Assembly (NCBI GenBank): GCA_023379935.1
Contig: JAMCPD010000011.1
Location: 58,094 to 122,093 of the forward strand
Reading direction: 5' to 3'
DNA: 64,000 nt
Source: Actinomycetota bacterium
Lineage (GTDB): Bacteria; Actinomycetota; Acidimicrobiia; Acidimicrobiales; JAMCPD01
This document shows positions 24,637 through 34,815 of this stretch, in pieces (within the stretch, counting starts at the first letter, position 1; each line of letters starts with the position of its first letter). Position numbers and translations under genes: made by a program. The notes below the pieces were generated by a model. The model worked only from the letters and a program-made list of their open reading frames with translations. It was not told the origin of the DNA and searched no databases.

Positions 24637-26004
24637 ATGAATACCGTTGTGGAAGAACTTGAAGGCAGCAGAGTAAAGCTTGCCGTTGAACTAAATGAAA
24701 ACGAACTGCAACAGGCACTTTCGGGTACCCTAATCAAATTAGCGCGTACAGTACAGGTCCCCGGTTTTAGGCGAGGGAAGGTTCCCCATAAGATACTCGA
24801 AGCCAAGCTTGGCGGCCAAACAGTTCTGAGACAAAAGATGTTAGAGGAATCCCTAAGTGATTTTTTTGTTCAGGCGGCCAGGCAGGCCGATTTGGATCCT
24901 GTTTCTACACCTGAAATAGAGATTAAACAGGGGATGGACTCCGGTATAGTTGCATTTGATGCAGTAGTAGAGGTACGTCCAAAGATATCTGTGGCGGGAT
25001 ATCAAGGGTTGGCCGTTACGGTTCCTTCTTTGGAGGTTTCGCCTAAAGATGTCGAAGAACAGATAGACAAACTACGTGAACAGTTCGGGCAACTTGTCAC
25101 CGCCACCCGCCCGGGGGTAAATGGCGATTTTCTTACTATCGATATCAATGCCTACATACATAAAGAGCTGCAAACAGATTTAACGGCTTCCGATCTGGTT
25201 TACCAGTTAGGCAGCGGATCAATAACAAAGGAGTTGGACGAAAACCTGCTCCACTGCACTCCTGGAGATATATATAAGTTCAACTCTTTCATCTCCGAGA
25301 GGCCGGCGGCGGTAGCGCAACAAGAGAAAGCCCAGAAAGAGGTGAGTTTTCAGGTTTTAGTGAAAGAGGTAAAAACTAAAGTTTTACCTGATGTGACCGA
25401 CAGCTGGGTTGCTGATGTATCAGAGTTTGAAACTTTAGATCAGTTAAAAGACGATATACGAAGTTCACTCGCTAAACGCAAGAAAGAGTTTGCGGCATTT
25501 GCCATAAAGGGGTTAACCCTGTCTGCCTTGGTTGATCTGGTACATGAAGATATTCCTTCCTCGATGGTTGACGCTCAATTAAAGCAAAAGTTAGCAGTAC
25601 TTGAAACCCAGCTCGGTGCTAACGGACTCACCCTTTCCGATTGGCTAAGCCGTGCTTCCCTTAGCGAGGAAGAGCTGTTGGCTAAACTGAGCGAAGAGGC
25701 ATTATGGGATGTGAAAGCAGATTTGGCACTAAGGGCTGTTGCTGAAATTGAGGACATTCAAATTGGTGAAAACGATATTGTAAGTGAGGTAAAAAGGCTT
25801 GCAGGGGAGCACGGTACTGATGAAAAAATTTTTTTTGCGGAGTTACAACACAAAGGAGGCGATATTGCAATAAAATGGGGGTTGCGTAAGAATAAAGCTT
25901 TGTCTTGGCTTGTTGATAATGTTAATATAGTTGATGAGAACGGCAATGTAATTGAGCGTAAACAGTTAGAGGAAAACCAAGAAGGAGAGCCGGATAATGG
26001 GTAA
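24637..26004 (+). CDS. tig: Trigger factor chaperone
   Basis: 455 residues. Trigger factor binds the ribosome exit site and folds nascent chains. [19 protein letters not shown] opens the ribosome-binding domain with the signature [15 protein letters not shown]; the FKBP-like peptidyl-prolyl isomerase domain (about 150-240) is present but divergent, and a long helical C-terminal domain follows. A TTG eight codons upstream would also be in frame, but the family N-terminus supports ATG 24637. It overlaps clpP by eight bases, the usual tig-clpP-clpX arrangement. Confidence 0.93.
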   Translation: MNTVVEELEGSRVKLAVELNENELQQALSGTLIKLARTVQVPGFRRGKVPHKILEAKLGGQTVLRQKMLEESLSDFFVQAARQADLDPVSTPEIEIKQGMDSGIVAFDAVVEVRPKISVAGYQGLAVTVPSLEVSPKDVEEQIDKLREQFGQLVTATRPGVNGDFLTIDINAYIHKELQTDLTASDLVYQLGSGSITKELDENLLHCTPGDIYKFNSFISERPAAVAQQEKAQKEVSFQVLVKEVKTKVLPDVTDSWVADVSEFETLDQLKDDIRSSLAKRKKEFAAFAIKGLTLSALVDLVHEDIPSSMVDAQLKQKLAVLETQLGANGLTLSDWLSRASLSEEELLAKLSEEALWDVKADLALRAVAEIEDIQIGENDIVSEVKRLAGEHGTDEKIFFAELQHKGGDIAIKWGLRKNKALSWLVDNVNIVDENGNVIERKQLEENQEGEPDNG

Positions 26005-26650
26005 TACAGTGAGTATGTTCTATGACTACCTTGTTCCTACAGTAGTCGAGTCTTCCAGCCGCGGTGAGCGAGCTTATGATTTGTACTCAATGCTTTTGAA
26101 AGAACGTATAATTTTCTTGGGGACTCCAATAGATGATGCCGTAGCGAACTTGGTCTGTGCACAGATGCTTTTTTTGGAACACGAAGCTCTTGACAAAGAT
26201 ATACATCTGTATATCAACTCTCCAGGCGGGGAGATAACGGCTTTGTTTGCTATTTATGACACAATGAAGTTTATTAAGCCTGATACTTCCACTTTCTGTA
26301 TAGGTCAAGCAGCTTCAGCGGCCGCCGTGTTGTTGGCCGCAGGTGCGTCGGGGAAGCGGTTTGCCCTTCCCCATGCAAGGATTTTGCTGCATCAGCCTTG
26401 GGGGGGAGCATCCGGACAGGCAAGTGACATAGAGCTCCAGGCAAAAGAGATATTGAGGATGCGGGATCTTCTCAATCAGATGTTGGCCCAAGACACATCC
26501 CAGTCTATAGAGAAAATACAACATGATACCGATAGAGATTTTGTTATGACGGCTGATGATGCCAAGAACTACGGTATTATAGATGAGGTTATCTCAACAC
26601 GCGAAACAGCAGAATTAGAGGTTGAAACTCAAGATGTTGAGGTAGCATAG
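25997..26650 (+). CDS. clpP: ATP-dependent Clp protease proteolytic subunit
   Basis: 217 residues. The serine protease subunit forms a barrel with ClpX as unfoldase. The nucleophile lies in [16 protein letters not shown], the catalytic histidine in [10 protein letters not shown] and the aspartate in [18 protein letters not shown]. The nucleophile loop is alanine-rich where many relatives have SMG. Ribosome site AAGGAGAG precedes ATG 25997, inside the end of tig. Most actinobacteria carry two adjacent clpP genes; only one is found here, and clpX follows after 38 bases. Confidence 0.95.
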   Translation: MGNTVSMFYDYLVPTVVESSSRGERAYDLYSMLLKERIIFLGTPIDDAVANLVCAQMLFLEHEALDKDIHLYINSPGGEITALFAIYDTMKFIKPDTSTFCIGQAASAAAVLLAAGASGKRFALPHARILLHQPWGGASGQASDIELQAKEILRMRDLLNQMLAQDTSQSIEKIQHDTDRDFVMTADDAKNYGIIDEVISTRETAELEVETQDVEVA

Positions 26651-26688
26651 TAGTAGGAACATGAACCAGCAAGGAGAAGAAGAACACG

Positions 26689-27963
26689 ATGGCAAAGTTT
26701 GGTGAAGGAAGTGAGCTTGTAAAATGCAGCTTTTGTGGTAAGTCACAAAAGCAGGTTCGTAAGTTGATTGCTGGACCGGGAGTCTACATATGCGATGAAT
26801 GTATAGACTTATGTAACGACATCATAGAAGAGGAACTTTGCGAACCAAGTGAGTTTCAACTTGAAGAGCTGCCCAAGCCAAAAGGGATATTTGATTTCCT
26901 GAATGACTATGTTGTGGGCCAGGACTATGCGAAGAAGGTCATTTCGGTAGCTGTTTACAACCACTACAAAAGGATACAAGTTCATTCTTCCCATGAAAGT
27001 GATGTGGAACTGGCTAAATCCAATATACTGCTTTTAGGTCCGACAGGCTGCGGCAAAACACTGCTTGCACAAACTCTTGCCAGGATGCTCAATGTTCCGT
27101 TTGCCATAGCAGACGCTACCGCCTTGACTGAAGCCGGTTATGTCGGAGAAGATGTTGAGAACATCTTGTTAAAACTGATTCAGGCCGCTGACTATGATGT
27201 TAAAAGGGCGGAAACGGGGATTATCTATATAGATGAGATAGATAAGGTGGCACGGAAAAGTGATAATCCCTCAATTACGCGTGATGTTTCAGGAGAGGGG
27301 GTGCAACAAGCACTGTTGAAGATATTGGAGGGTACCGTTGCATCGGTTCCGCCTCAAGGCGGGCGCAAGCATCCGCATCAAGAGTTTATTCAAATAGATA
27401 CCACCAACATACTTTTTATATGCGGAGGAGCATTTGATGGGCTTGATAAGATCGTTGAAAGCAGGATAGGAAAGAAAGGTATAGGCTTTAGAGGCAGCAT
27501 GAAATTCGATAAGGATGTCAAAGAGACTGAAGTACTATCTCAAGTTTTACCTGAAGACTTATTGAAGTTTGGTCTTATACCTGAGTTTATAGGACGGCTT
27601 CCTGTTGTTGGGGCTGTTTCAAGTTTAGACAAAGATGCCCTGGTTCGCATTTTAGCAGAACCGAAGAATTCTCTGGTTAAGCAGTACAGCAAGGTTTTTG
27701 AGCTTGACGGCATAGAGTTGGAGTTTTCCAAAGAGGCGCTTAGTGTGATAGCAGAGCAGGCTTTGCTCCGAAGAACCGGGGCCAGAGGACTGCGAGCCAT
27801 CTTAGAAGAAGTACTGTTAGATGTTATGTATGATCTTCCAAGTCGCAGTGATGTCAAAAAATGTATTATTGATCCATCTGTAGTTTTGGACAAGGTGGCC
27901 CCCACTCTGGTTGGACTTGAAAATCGACAAAAGCCTGAGCGTTCCAAGAAAGCTGCTTCATAA
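26689..27963 (+). CDS. clpX: ClpX ATPase subunit of Clp protease
   Basis: 424 residues, normal length. The N-terminal four-cysteine zinc finger (CSFCGKSQ and ICDECIDLC), Walker [15 protein letters not shown], Walker [17 protein letters not shown], and the C-terminal [18 protein letters not shown] are all intact. RIGKKGIGF marks the IGF-type loop that docks with ClpP. Ribosome site AAGGAGAAGAAG precedes the ATG. It unfolds tagged substrates and feeds them to ClpP. Confidence 0.97.
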   Translation: MAKFGEGSELVKCSFCGKSQKQVRKLIAGPGVYICDECIDLCNDIIEEELCEPSEFQLEELPKPKGIFDFLNDYVVGQDYAKKVISVAVYNHYKRIQVHSSHESDVELAKSNILLLGPTGCGKTLLAQTLARMLNVPFAIADATALTEAGYVGEDVENILLKLIQAADYDVKRAETGIIYIDEIDKVARKSDNPSITRDVSGEGVQQALLKILEGTVASVPPQGGRKHPHQEFIQIDTTNILFICGGAFDGLDKIVESRIGKKGIGFRGSMKFDKDVKETEVLSQVLPEDLLKFGLIPEFIGRLPVVGAVSSLDKDALVRILAEPKNSLVKQYSKVFELDGIELEFSKEALSVIAEQALLRRTGARGLRAILEEVLLDVMYDLPSRSDVKKCIIDPSVVLDKVAPTLVGLENRQKPERSKKAAS

Positions 27964-27971
27964 AAACATTG

Positions 27972-28010
27972 CAAACTTTGTTCACAAACCTTGCTTACAA
28001 ACCTTGTCGG
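27972..28010 (+). repeat. 13 bp tandem repeat between clpX and folC
   Basis: Three units starting with CAAAC(C/T)TTG at 27972, 27985 and 27998, each 13 bases long, fill most of the 65-base gap. A 13-base period would break a reading frame, unlike the repeats inside genes. No hairpin or T-run accompanies it. Confidence 0.75.
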
Positions 28011-28028
28011 GGCGATTAATAGATTGTA

Positions 28029-29423
28029 GTGGCTAATAGATTAGGACGGCTCATGGATTGGTTGGATGGGCATGTAAATCTTGAGTCTCATCCCGCAAAG
28101 CTTGGTCGGCCTACTTTGGAACGGATGAGGGTGCTGATGGAGCATATGGGAAGTCCCCAGCTCTGTTATCCGACAATCCATATTACCGGTACTAATGGTA
28201 AAGGGTCGGTTGCCGAAATGATTACTCGGTTGCTCATGGCAAAGGGGTTAAATGTAGGCACCTACACAAGTCCGAATTTACACCGGGTTAATGAAAGGAT
28301 TGCGTATAATGGCTCGCCAATCAACGATGAAGATCTGGAGCAGGTACTTTCATTTCTGAAGAAGTTGGAGTCTTCCATTTCCGTTACTCCAACGCGCTTT
28401 GAACTTCTCACAGCAGCCGCGTTTTACTGGTTTTCAGATACGGCAGTTGATGCAGCAGTTGTGGAAGTCGGGATTGGGGGTAGGTGGGATGCCACCAATG
28501 TGACAGACGGATTAGTCAGTGTCATAACAAATGTGAGTAAAGACCACCTGGATATTTTAGGTCCAACCCTCCAAGATGTGGCCAAAGAGAAGGCCGGCAT
28601 CATCAAACAAAACTCCGCTGTGGTGCTTGGGGAGACTGACGATGTTTTGAAAAAAATATTTATTGAACATGCCAATGATGTAGGTGCGGAAATGATCTTG
28701 GAAAGAAGCGCGAATGACAGCGGATCCACATTCGGTTGCTCGTCCAACTTACCCGCTTATAAAGGTCGTGTAGTTGATATATTTACCCCTTGGAGTACCT
28801 ATCCCCAGTTGTATATTCCTTTGCATGGAGAACATCAAGGTGACAATGGGGCATCTGCTTTAGCTGCCGCGGAAGCATTTTTTAAAAGTTCCTTTACTGC
28901 CGAACTTGCCAGCCAGGCATTTTCAAGTTTAAATATAAAAGGGCGATTGGAAGTTATAAGCCAAAAACCGTTATGCCTTGTTGATGGGGCGCATAATCCT
29001 GCCGGTATGGCCATGCTGGGACGGGCTGTTGCCGAGGAGTTTCTTACAATCAAAAATTTTATCATAGTGGTCGGAATGTTGAATGGCAGAGATCCCGTTG
29101 AGATGCTTCAACAACTTATAGTATCATCAGGGATATTACCGTCTAAGATATGTGAAGTTATAGCGTGCGCACCTCGCTCGGAACGTGCTATGCCGACTGA
29201 ACGGATTGTCCAAGCGGGGTTAGCTGTGGGAGTTACCAAAGTAACCCAAGCGTCAAGCGTTCGTTCGGCACTGAACATGGCATATACTAAGTGTGAAATC
29301 GGTAATGAAGTTGGAGTGAGTGGTGCTAATGTAGATGCAACCGCAACAATGGTCGTGGTGACCGGTTCATTATATGTGGTAGCAGAAGCCATCCGGGCGC
29401 ACGGTATGGCTTTTAGCGGATAG
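28029..29423 (+). CDS. folC: Folylpolyglutamate synthase / dihydrofolate synthase
   Basis: 464 residues. The Mur-ligase-family enzyme adds glutamate to (dihydro)folate. HITGTNGKGSVAEMITRLL is the ATP-binding loop, TYTSPNLHRVNERI the folate loop, VEVGIGGRWDATNV and LVDGAHNPAG the later signatures. GTG 28029 is used; no Shine-Dalgarno is visible. The position after clpX and before ndk matches actinobacterial clusters, although valS, often between clpX and folC, is missing. The C-terminal region is a little longer than usual (GVSGANVDATATMV). Confidence 0.94.
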   Translation: MANRLGRLMDWLDGHVNLESHPAKLGRPTLERMRVLMEHMGSPQLCYPTIHITGTNGKGSVAEMITRLLMAKGLNVGTYTSPNLHRVNERIAYNGSPINDEDLEQVLSFLKKLESSISVTPTRFELLTAAAFYWFSDTAVDAAVVEVGIGGRWDATNVTDGLVSVITNVSKDHLDILGPTLQDVAKEKAGIIKQNSAVVLGETDDVLKKIFIEHANDVGAEMILERSANDSGSTFGCSSNLPAYKGRVVDIFTPWSTYPQLYIPLHGEHQGDNGASALAAAEAFFKSSFTAELASQAFSSLNIKGRLEVISQKPLCLVDGAHNPAGMAMLGRAVAEEFLTIKNFIIVVGMLNGRDPVEMLQQLIVSSGILPSKICEVIACAPRSERAMPTERIVQAGLAVGVTKVTQASSVRSALNMAYTKCEIGNEVGVSGANVDATATMVVVTGSLYVVAEAIRAHGMAFSG

Positions 29424-29447
29424 TCCGCGAAAGGAGCTTAGAAGTTG

Positions 29448-29870
29448 ATGGAAAAGACACTGGTTATTATAAAACCTGATGCGGTTGAAAGAGGTTTAGC
29501 CGGTGAGATAATAAGTCGTTTGACAAATAAGGGATTGAAAATAGTGGCTTGCGAGCTAAGGTTGATCGATAAAGATTTAGCCAGGCGACACTATAAAGAA
29601 CATGAAGGAAAAACTTTTTATGATGAGCTGGTTGACTTTATTACGCGCTCTCCGTCTTTTGTTATGGTTTTAGAAGGACCGGGAGAAACATGGAAAATAG
29701 TGCGCAATATGATGGGAGCAACCGACCCTGCTGAAGCGGCACCCGGAACGATACGAGGCGATCTTGCTTTAGAGGTAACCGAAAACCTTATACATGGTTC
29801 TGACTCGCAAGATGCCGCTCAAGCTGAGATAGAGCTGTTTTTCCCACAGTTCACAAAACCGGCCAGTTAG
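29448..29870 (+). CDS. ndk: Nucleoside diphosphate kinase
   Basis: 140 residues. It interconverts nucleoside di- and triphosphates through a phosphohistidine. TLVIIKPDAVERGL opens the protein, and the active-site region reads PGTIRGDLALEV; the phospho-acceptor histidine is in ENLIHGSDS. ATG 29448 is preferred over the adjacent TTG 29445 because relatives begin MEKTLV. AAGGAG lies 11 bases upstream of the ATG. It sits between folC and the mre cluster. Confidence 0.96.
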   Translation: MEKTLVIIKPDAVERGLAGEIISRLTNKGLKIVACELRLIDKDLARRHYKEHEGKTFYDELVDFITRSPSFVMVLEGPGETWKIVRNMMGATDPAEAAPGTIRGDLALEVTENLIHGSDSQDAAQAEIELFFPQFTKPAS

Positions 29871-29887
29871 TTTTTCGCTTCTCCGCC

Positions 29888-29917
29888 TTGCGCTTTACAT
29901 ATATTAGGGGTTATAAT
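29888..29917 (+). promoter_or_regulatory. Putative promoter of the mre cluster
   Basis: TTGCGC at 29888-29893 and a perfect TATAAT at 29912-29917 are separated by 18 bases. They lie about 70 bases before mreB in the largest gap of this segment, so an independent promoter for mreB and the genes behind it is likely. Confidence 0.55.
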
Positions 29918-29987
29918 GTTGTCTTTGATAAGCAGCGATGATAAAGAGTGATGAGAACTATATAAAAAAGGAAATGGGATAAGAACA

Positions 29988-31022
29988 ATGAGTAAAAGTC
30001 GTCTATCTTTTTTAGGTCATGATGTAGCCGTAGACCTTGGCACAGCAAATACCCTTGTGTATGTACGAAGCCGTGGTGTGGTGCTCAATGAACCATCTGT
30101 GGTAGCTATAAATATCAAGACCGGTCAAGCCCTGGCGGTAGGTGCTGAAGCTAAGCGTATGATAGGAAGAACGCCCAGTCATATCCAGGCTATACGGCCA
30201 CTGAAAGATGGGGTTATAGCAGATTTTGATATTTGTGAAAAAATGCTTCGTTACTTTATTCATAAAGTCCATCCGGGACGTTTTGCAAAGCCGCGTATTG
30301 TCATATGCGTGCCGTCCGGTATAACGGGAGTGGAGCAGCGAGCTGTCCAAGAAGCTGCAGAGTCCGCTGGCGCTCGTAGACCTGCGTATATAATCGAAGA
30401 ACCTATGGCAGCCGCAATAGGAGCAGGGCTACCTGTTTATGAACCAACGGGGAATATGATAGTTGATATCGGGGGTGGAACTTCCGAAGTAGCCGTTATA
30501 TCTTTAGGAGGCATAGTGGCCAGTAAGTCAATACGTATAGGTGGTGATGAACTGGACGAAGCTATTATTGCTTATGTTAAAAAAGAACACAGTTTGGCGC
30601 TTGGCGAGCGCACTGCAGAAGAGATTAAGATTACTCTGGGTTCTGCTCACCCAATGGCGGAGGAACTTCAGGCTGAGATAAGAGGACGAGATCTGCTTAC
30701 CGGGTTACCAAAAACGATTATAACATCAAGCCAAGAAATTCGAAAGGCGATTGAGGAACCGGTTCAAGCTATAGTTGATGCCGTCAAGAGTACACTGGAC
30801 AAGACCCCTCCCGAATTGGCAGCCGATATAGTAGAGCAAGGTATAGTTTTGGCTGGTGGAGGTGCACTGCTGCACGGGTTGGCTGCTCGCTTGGAGGAGG
30901 AGACCGGCATGCCTATAATAGTGGCCAAGGATCCTTTGAACTGTGTGGCGATGGGAAGCGGTCAGTGTTTGGAGGAGTTCGAGACTTTGAGACAAGTGCT
31001 GATATCTTCGGCTGATCGTTAG
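29988..31022 (+). CDS. mreB: Rod-shape-determining actin homologue MreB
   Basis: 344 residues, the family length. The actin-fold nucleotide site is clear: [18 protein letters not shown] at the start, [18 protein letters not shown] in the middle and [13 protein letters not shown] near the end. MreB filaments direct lateral wall synthesis together with MreC, MreD and PBP2, which follow. Presence of the full set suggests a rod-shaped or elongating cell, unlike many polar-growing actinobacteria that lost MreB. AAAGGAAATGGG upstream is the ribosome site. Confidence 0.97.
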   Translation: MSKSRLSFLGHDVAVDLGTANTLVYVRSRGVVLNEPSVVAINIKTGQALAVGAEAKRMIGRTPSHIQAIRPLKDGVIADFDICEKMLRYFIHKVHPGRFAKPRIVICVPSGITGVEQRAVQEAAESAGARRPAYIIEEPMAAAIGAGLPVYEPTGNMIVDIGGGTSEVAVISLGGIVASKSIRIGGDELDEAIIAYVKKEHSLALGERTAEEIKITLGSAHPMAEELQAEIRGRDLLTGLPKTIITSSQEIRKAIEEPVQAIVDAVKSTLDKTPPELAADIVEQGIVLAGGGALLHGLAARLEEETGMPIIVAKDPLNCVAMGSGQCLEEFETLRQVLISSADR

Positions 31023-31036
31023 TTCGTCACCTAAAG

Positions 31037-31891
31037 TTGTTGGGAAACGTGGCATTAGCTGGACCCAGGCGTACAAATCGTTCTCGCTATACTCTCGCTT
31101 TACTTATTTTATTTTCTGTTACCTTAATAACTCTTAATTATAAAGGTGAAGCAAGTAAGATAATCGCAGATTTGAGAACTGGTGCAGCAAACGTTATCTC
31201 TCCAGGGCAAAGAGGCATATCGGATATATTACGCCCTGTGGGCAACTTTTTTGCGGGTGCGGTAGATTATGGATCTTTGAGCAAGCAAAATGCAAAGCTG
31301 CAAGATGAAAACAACCATTTGCGCAGTATTATCCTCCAAGCATCCAACGACAAGCTCCAACTATCCCAACTTTTCAAGCTTGAAAAGTTGCCGTTTGCCC
31401 CCTCCTTACCAAAGGTGACAGCGGAAGTTATCTCAGGTCCTGCATCCAACTTTGAGATCACAGTTGAACTTGACAAAGGACGCTCCAGCGGAGTTGGTGT
31501 AGGCATGCCGGTAGTAGATGGTGGCGGGCTGGTTGGACGAGTGATAGAAGCCGGTTCGGATACTTCCACGGTGCTGATCTTGACGGACCCGCGCTTCGCT
31601 GTGGGTGTACGTTTTGGCACCCAAGGGCTGCTTGGGGTTACCGCAGGGCTGGGGCTCGGACATCCTCTTCTTGTACAATACATCCTTCCGGGTACCAAGT
31701 TAAAAAAGGGCGAAGTCATGTATACGAGCGGACTACAACATGCCCTATTCCCGCCCGATATCCCGGTAGGCAAGGTAATCTCCTTTTCCTCTGCGCCTAA
31801 TGACCTTCAAGAGACGGTCAAGATAGCACCCACGGCTGATCTGTCAAATCTTGAGTATCTGGATGTTCTTGAGTGGCTTCCTCCGTCATGA
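31037..31891 (+). CDS. mreC: Rod-shape-determining protein MreC
   Basis: 284 residues. A single N-terminal transmembrane segment (about residues 18-37), a coiled coil (SKQNAKLQDENNHLR) and the beta-rich domain with VGMPVVDGGGLVGRVIEA and VLILTDPRFAVGVRF define MreC. It links cytoplasmic MreB to periplasmic wall enzymes. The start is uncertain: TTG 31037 gives the longest form, but TTG 31040 or GTG 31049 are possible and no strong ribosome site is visible. Confidence 0.92.
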   Translation: MLGNVALAGPRRTNRSRYTLALLILFSVTLITLNYKGEASKIIADLRTGAANVISPGQRGISDILRPVGNFFAGAVDYGSLSKQNAKLQDENNHLRSIILQASNDKLQLSQLFKLEKLPFAPSLPKVTAEVISGPASNFEITVELDKGRSSGVGVGMPVVDGGGLVGRVIEAGSDTSTVLILTDPRFAVGVRFGTQGLLGVTAGLGLGHPLLVQYILPGTKLKKGEVMYTSGLQHALFPPDIPVGKVISFSSAPNDLQETVKIAPTADLSNLEYLDVLEWLPPS

Positions 31892-31927
31892 TTGGCCGGT
31901 TCAGATCTGTTTATATCAGGTGGCTTT

Positions 31928-32494
31928 ATGAGATCTGATAGGCTTGTTCGTCTTTTAGGCTTGGTTGTGACATGTGTACTTTTCCAGGAACTCGTACTGA
32001 ATCAGCTGGCTTTTCACAGTGTTCACCCAGATATACTTGTGCTTTTAGCTGCTTTGGCGGGCTTAGAGATGGGGCCTGAATATGGGAGCATAGTCGGTTT
32101 TGCCGCCGGGGTATCTACGGATTTATTTGTGAATACACCTTTTGGCCTTACCGCTCTGGTCTATGCGCTTGTCGGGTTTGGTGTCGGAGCGTTGTCACAT
32201 GGTTCTGCTGTTTCTCCCACCTCTTATAGTTTGTCAGGGCATATAAAGAGCTCCGCCAACAACTTTTCCTGGTGGAGAAGTATGTTTGTCGGGGTTGTGG
32301 TCAGCCCTCTTGCAATGCTGCTTTGGGTTGTATTGGCTTTTATTATTGGGCAACCCGATATGTTCAATACGCAGTTTGTATTTGTTATTTGCATTGTAGC
32401 TTTAGGGTCGGGGGTGATGTCAGTTCCGGTTTCGCGTCTGATACACTGGTTCTGTTTTTCAAAGACAAGTTTACTGGCCGGGCAGTCGCATTAG
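31928..32494 (+). CDS. mreD: Rod-shape-determining protein MreD
   Basis: 188 residues from ATG 31928, which has CAGGTGG just upstream. A longer frame starting at TTG 31892, directly behind the mreC stop, is possible. Five or so hydrophobic segments and the sequence HPDILVLLAALAGLEMGPEYGSIVGF are typical of MreD, the membrane partner of MreC. Sequence conservation in this family is low, so the name rests partly on position. Confidence 0.88.
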   Translation: MRSDRLVRLLGLVVTCVLFQELVLNQLAFHSVHPDILVLLAALAGLEMGPEYGSIVGFAAGVSTDLFVNTPFGLTALVYALVGFGVGALSHGSAVSPTSYSLSGHIKSSANNFSWWRSMFVGVVVSPLAMLLWVVLAFIIGQPDMFNTQFVFVICIVALGSGVMSVPVSRLIHWFCFSKTSLLAGQSH

Positions 32495-32548
32495 GTGAAT
32501 TGGTGCATTGGGTGTAGCCAGTACATTGGATAATGGTGTTAGAAACAG

Positions 32549-34495
32549 ATGTTAGTAAACCATATGCGAAATCGTAAATTAAGCTTTCGTCGGAAATCAC
32601 CTTCAGCCGCGTCTAAACCAAGGGTAATATTACGCCTGAAGGGAATGGGTTTTGCTGCCTTTTGCGCCTTTATCCTTATAGTGGCTCGTCTGTGGTATTT
32701 ACAAGTTCTTAACACCCCAAAATATCAGCAAGCAGCTGTCAGCAATGAAGTCAGAACTGCTGTTATAGCACCACCCAGGGGAGTTATCACCGCTCGGGGC
32801 GGGGAAATTATGGCTACCAATCAGGTTATACCTACGATAACTCTTTCCAGACTGTCCGCCAGCCAAGATCCTGCTGTGATCGGCGCTCTTGGGGCTTTGT
32901 TGGGTATGACACAGTCTCAAATCGAGCAAAAACTCCATGATCCGCAGTATAACGTTTATCAACCGGTTCCTTTGGCCAGCCAGGTCCCACTTTCCCAGAT
33001 TATATATTTAGAGGAGCACCAGTCGGCGTTTCCCGGCGTATCTGTCAGCTTGATTACCCAGCGTTTTTATCCCAATGAGATGACAGCCTCTCACTTACTC
33101 GGATATATCGGCCAAATTACTTCCTCACAGTTGGCGGCGTATGCGAAAGATGGTTATACGCAAGGTGATATCATAGGCCAAAGCGGAGTTGAAGCCGCAT
33201 ATCAAAAATACCTGCGAGGCATCCCCGGGTCAATTCGTTATGCCGTTAATGCACAAGGGCAGGTAGTTGGAACTTTAAATGAAAAAGCTGCCGTACCCGG
33301 TGATACTGTGGAGCTTACTTTGTCGCTGGGCTTACAAAAGTTTGTAGATTCCACCTTGGCAAGCAGAATAAGCGCTTTGCACAAACAAGGCTTTCCGGCG
33401 CCTGCTGGTGCTGCTGTAGTGATGAATCCCAACAACGGATCCATATTGGCGATGGCTTCATATCCGACCTACAATCCTAATGAGTGGGTAGGGGGTATAT
33501 CGCAAGCCAACTATAACGCCTTGATCAGTTCAACCAACAACGAACCTCTTATAAACAGGGCAATATCAGGGACATATACGCCCGGGTCTACGTTCAAACT
33601 GGCTACGGCATCTGCGGCATTGGCACAAGGGCTGATATCACCCGGCAGCGTAATCGTTGACAAGGGCACTTTTACAGTTCCCAACTGCACCGGACCCCAC
33701 TGTACCTTACATAACGCACCCGGTGAAGGCGGGCTCGGCCCCATTACGCTGCATACGGCTATATCCGCCTCAGATGACGTATTCTTTTATACACTCGGGT
33801 ATAGATTTTGGATAAATCGTTCTACTTATGGAACCGAACCTATACAACAAGAGGCTCATGCCTATGGCCTTGGTGTGCCAACCGGTATACCCTTGCCGGG
33901 AGAGGCAACAGGCCAGGTAGACTCTCCGAATTTACGTATACGCCAACACAAGTTTAATCCCCAGCTTTTTCCTTATAGCGGTTGGTATGTAGGAGACAAC
34001 CTGGAGTTGGCATTTGGACAGGGAGAAACTCTCATCACGCCGATACAGCTTGCTGTTGCTTACTCAACTTTTGCCAACGGAGGAACTAGATATCAACCTC
34101 GTGTGGCAGACGCCATACTCTCCCCCAACGGCCACTTAGTAAAAAAAATTGCACCAAAGGTCACAGGACATGTATCGCTTTCCGCCGCCGATCATGCGGC
34201 CATGTTACAGGGATTTATAGGAGCAGTAACCAATCCACTTGGAACAGGGTACTATACTTTCTTGAGCTATCCTTACTCAAAATACCCTATAGCCGGCAAG
34301 ACCGGTACCGCCAGCGTGGCACCGGGCCAACAACCGAACTCGCTCTTTGTGGGGTTTGGGCCGTTGCCTAATCCTCAGTATGTGGTGGTGATGGTCATAG
34401 ACAAGGCAGGTTATGGAGATACAGGTGCCGCACCAGGGGTGCGAAGCATTTTTGAGTATTTAATGAACCATCCAGTTGCACCGGCCAAGCTGTAA
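32549..34495 (+). CDS. mrdA: Penicillin-binding protein 2 (peptidoglycan transpeptidase)
   Basis: 648 residues, class B penicillin-binding protein of the elongation machinery. After a transmembrane helix (about residues 33-52) come the dimerisation domain and the transpeptidase domain with the active-site serine in TPGSTFKLATA, the second motif as SASDDVFFY and KTGT in IAGKTGTASVAPG. It cross-links peptidoglycan during elongation. ATG 32549 is assumed; ATG 32564 is an alternative. rodA, which usually follows and encodes the partner glycosyltransferase, is absent; a 320-base gap follows instead. Confidence 0.95.
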   Translation: MLVNHMRNRKLSFRRKSPSAASKPRVILRLKGMGFAAFCAFILIVARLWYLQVLNTPKYQQAAVSNEVRTAVIAPPRGVITARGGEIMATNQVIPTITLSRLSASQDPAVIGALGALLGMTQSQIEQKLHDPQYNVYQPVPLASQVPLSQIIYLEEHQSAFPGVSVSLITQRFYPNEMTASHLLGYIGQITSSQLAAYAKDGYTQGDIIGQSGVEAAYQKYLRGIPGSIRYAVNAQGQVVGTLNEKAAVPGDTVELTLSLGLQKFVDSTLASRISALHKQGFPAPAGAAVVMNPNNGSILAMASYPTYNPNEWVGGISQANYNALISSTNNEPLINRAISGTYTPGSTFKLATASAALAQGLISPGSVIVDKGTFTVPNCTGPHCTLHNAPGEGGLGPITLHTAISASDDVFFYTLGYRFWINRSTYGTEPIQQEAHAYGLGVPTGIPLPGEATGQVDSPNLRIRQHKFNPQLFPYSGWYVGDNLELAFGQGETLITPIQLAVAYSTFANGGTRYQPRVADAILSPNGHLVKKIAPKVTGHVSLSAADHAAMLQGFIGAVTNPLGTGYYTFLSYPYSKYPIAGKTGTASVAPGQQPNSLFVGFGPLPNPQYVVVMVIDKAGYGDTGAAPGVRSIFEYLMNHPVAPAKL

Positions 34496-34815
34496 TCCTA
34501 TAATAGGCTGATAGTTCTATAACTTTCCATTTTGGTCAACTATTTAGAAAACATCAATAGTGGTGCACAACGACTATCCAAGTGATAGAATAACTGTTAT
34601 CGTGAATGTGTTTTTCGATTTTGCAAGTTCTCACAGCTATTGTTACTGCGAAATAGCCGGGTTATTGGAAAATAGTCGGTTGAAAACAACTACGTGAAAA
34701 CAGTTGGACTTATTAAGATGCTGTTTACAACGGATAGGCATGATGGGCAGTGTTTGTGACTGCGCCGTGTTGTCAAATGGAGAATGCGAAAGGATCATGA
34801 GAAGGAATTATTTAC
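34496..34815. other. 320-base gap between mrdA and rng
   Basis: No convincing gene is seen. An open frame from 34704 runs into the rng repeat in another frame and has no homologue-like features. The region is A/T-rich and contains the short palindrome CCTATAATAGG at 34497-34507 just behind the mrdA stop, plus weak promoter-like boxes (TTGCAA near 34622, TAGAAT near 34587). It most likely holds the promoter and leader of the rng-rplU-rpmA-obg unit. Confidence 0.5.

Noticed and set aside
31267..31773. 168-codon minus-strand frame over mreC
   Set aside because: Antisense shadow rich in proline and serine without homology-like features.
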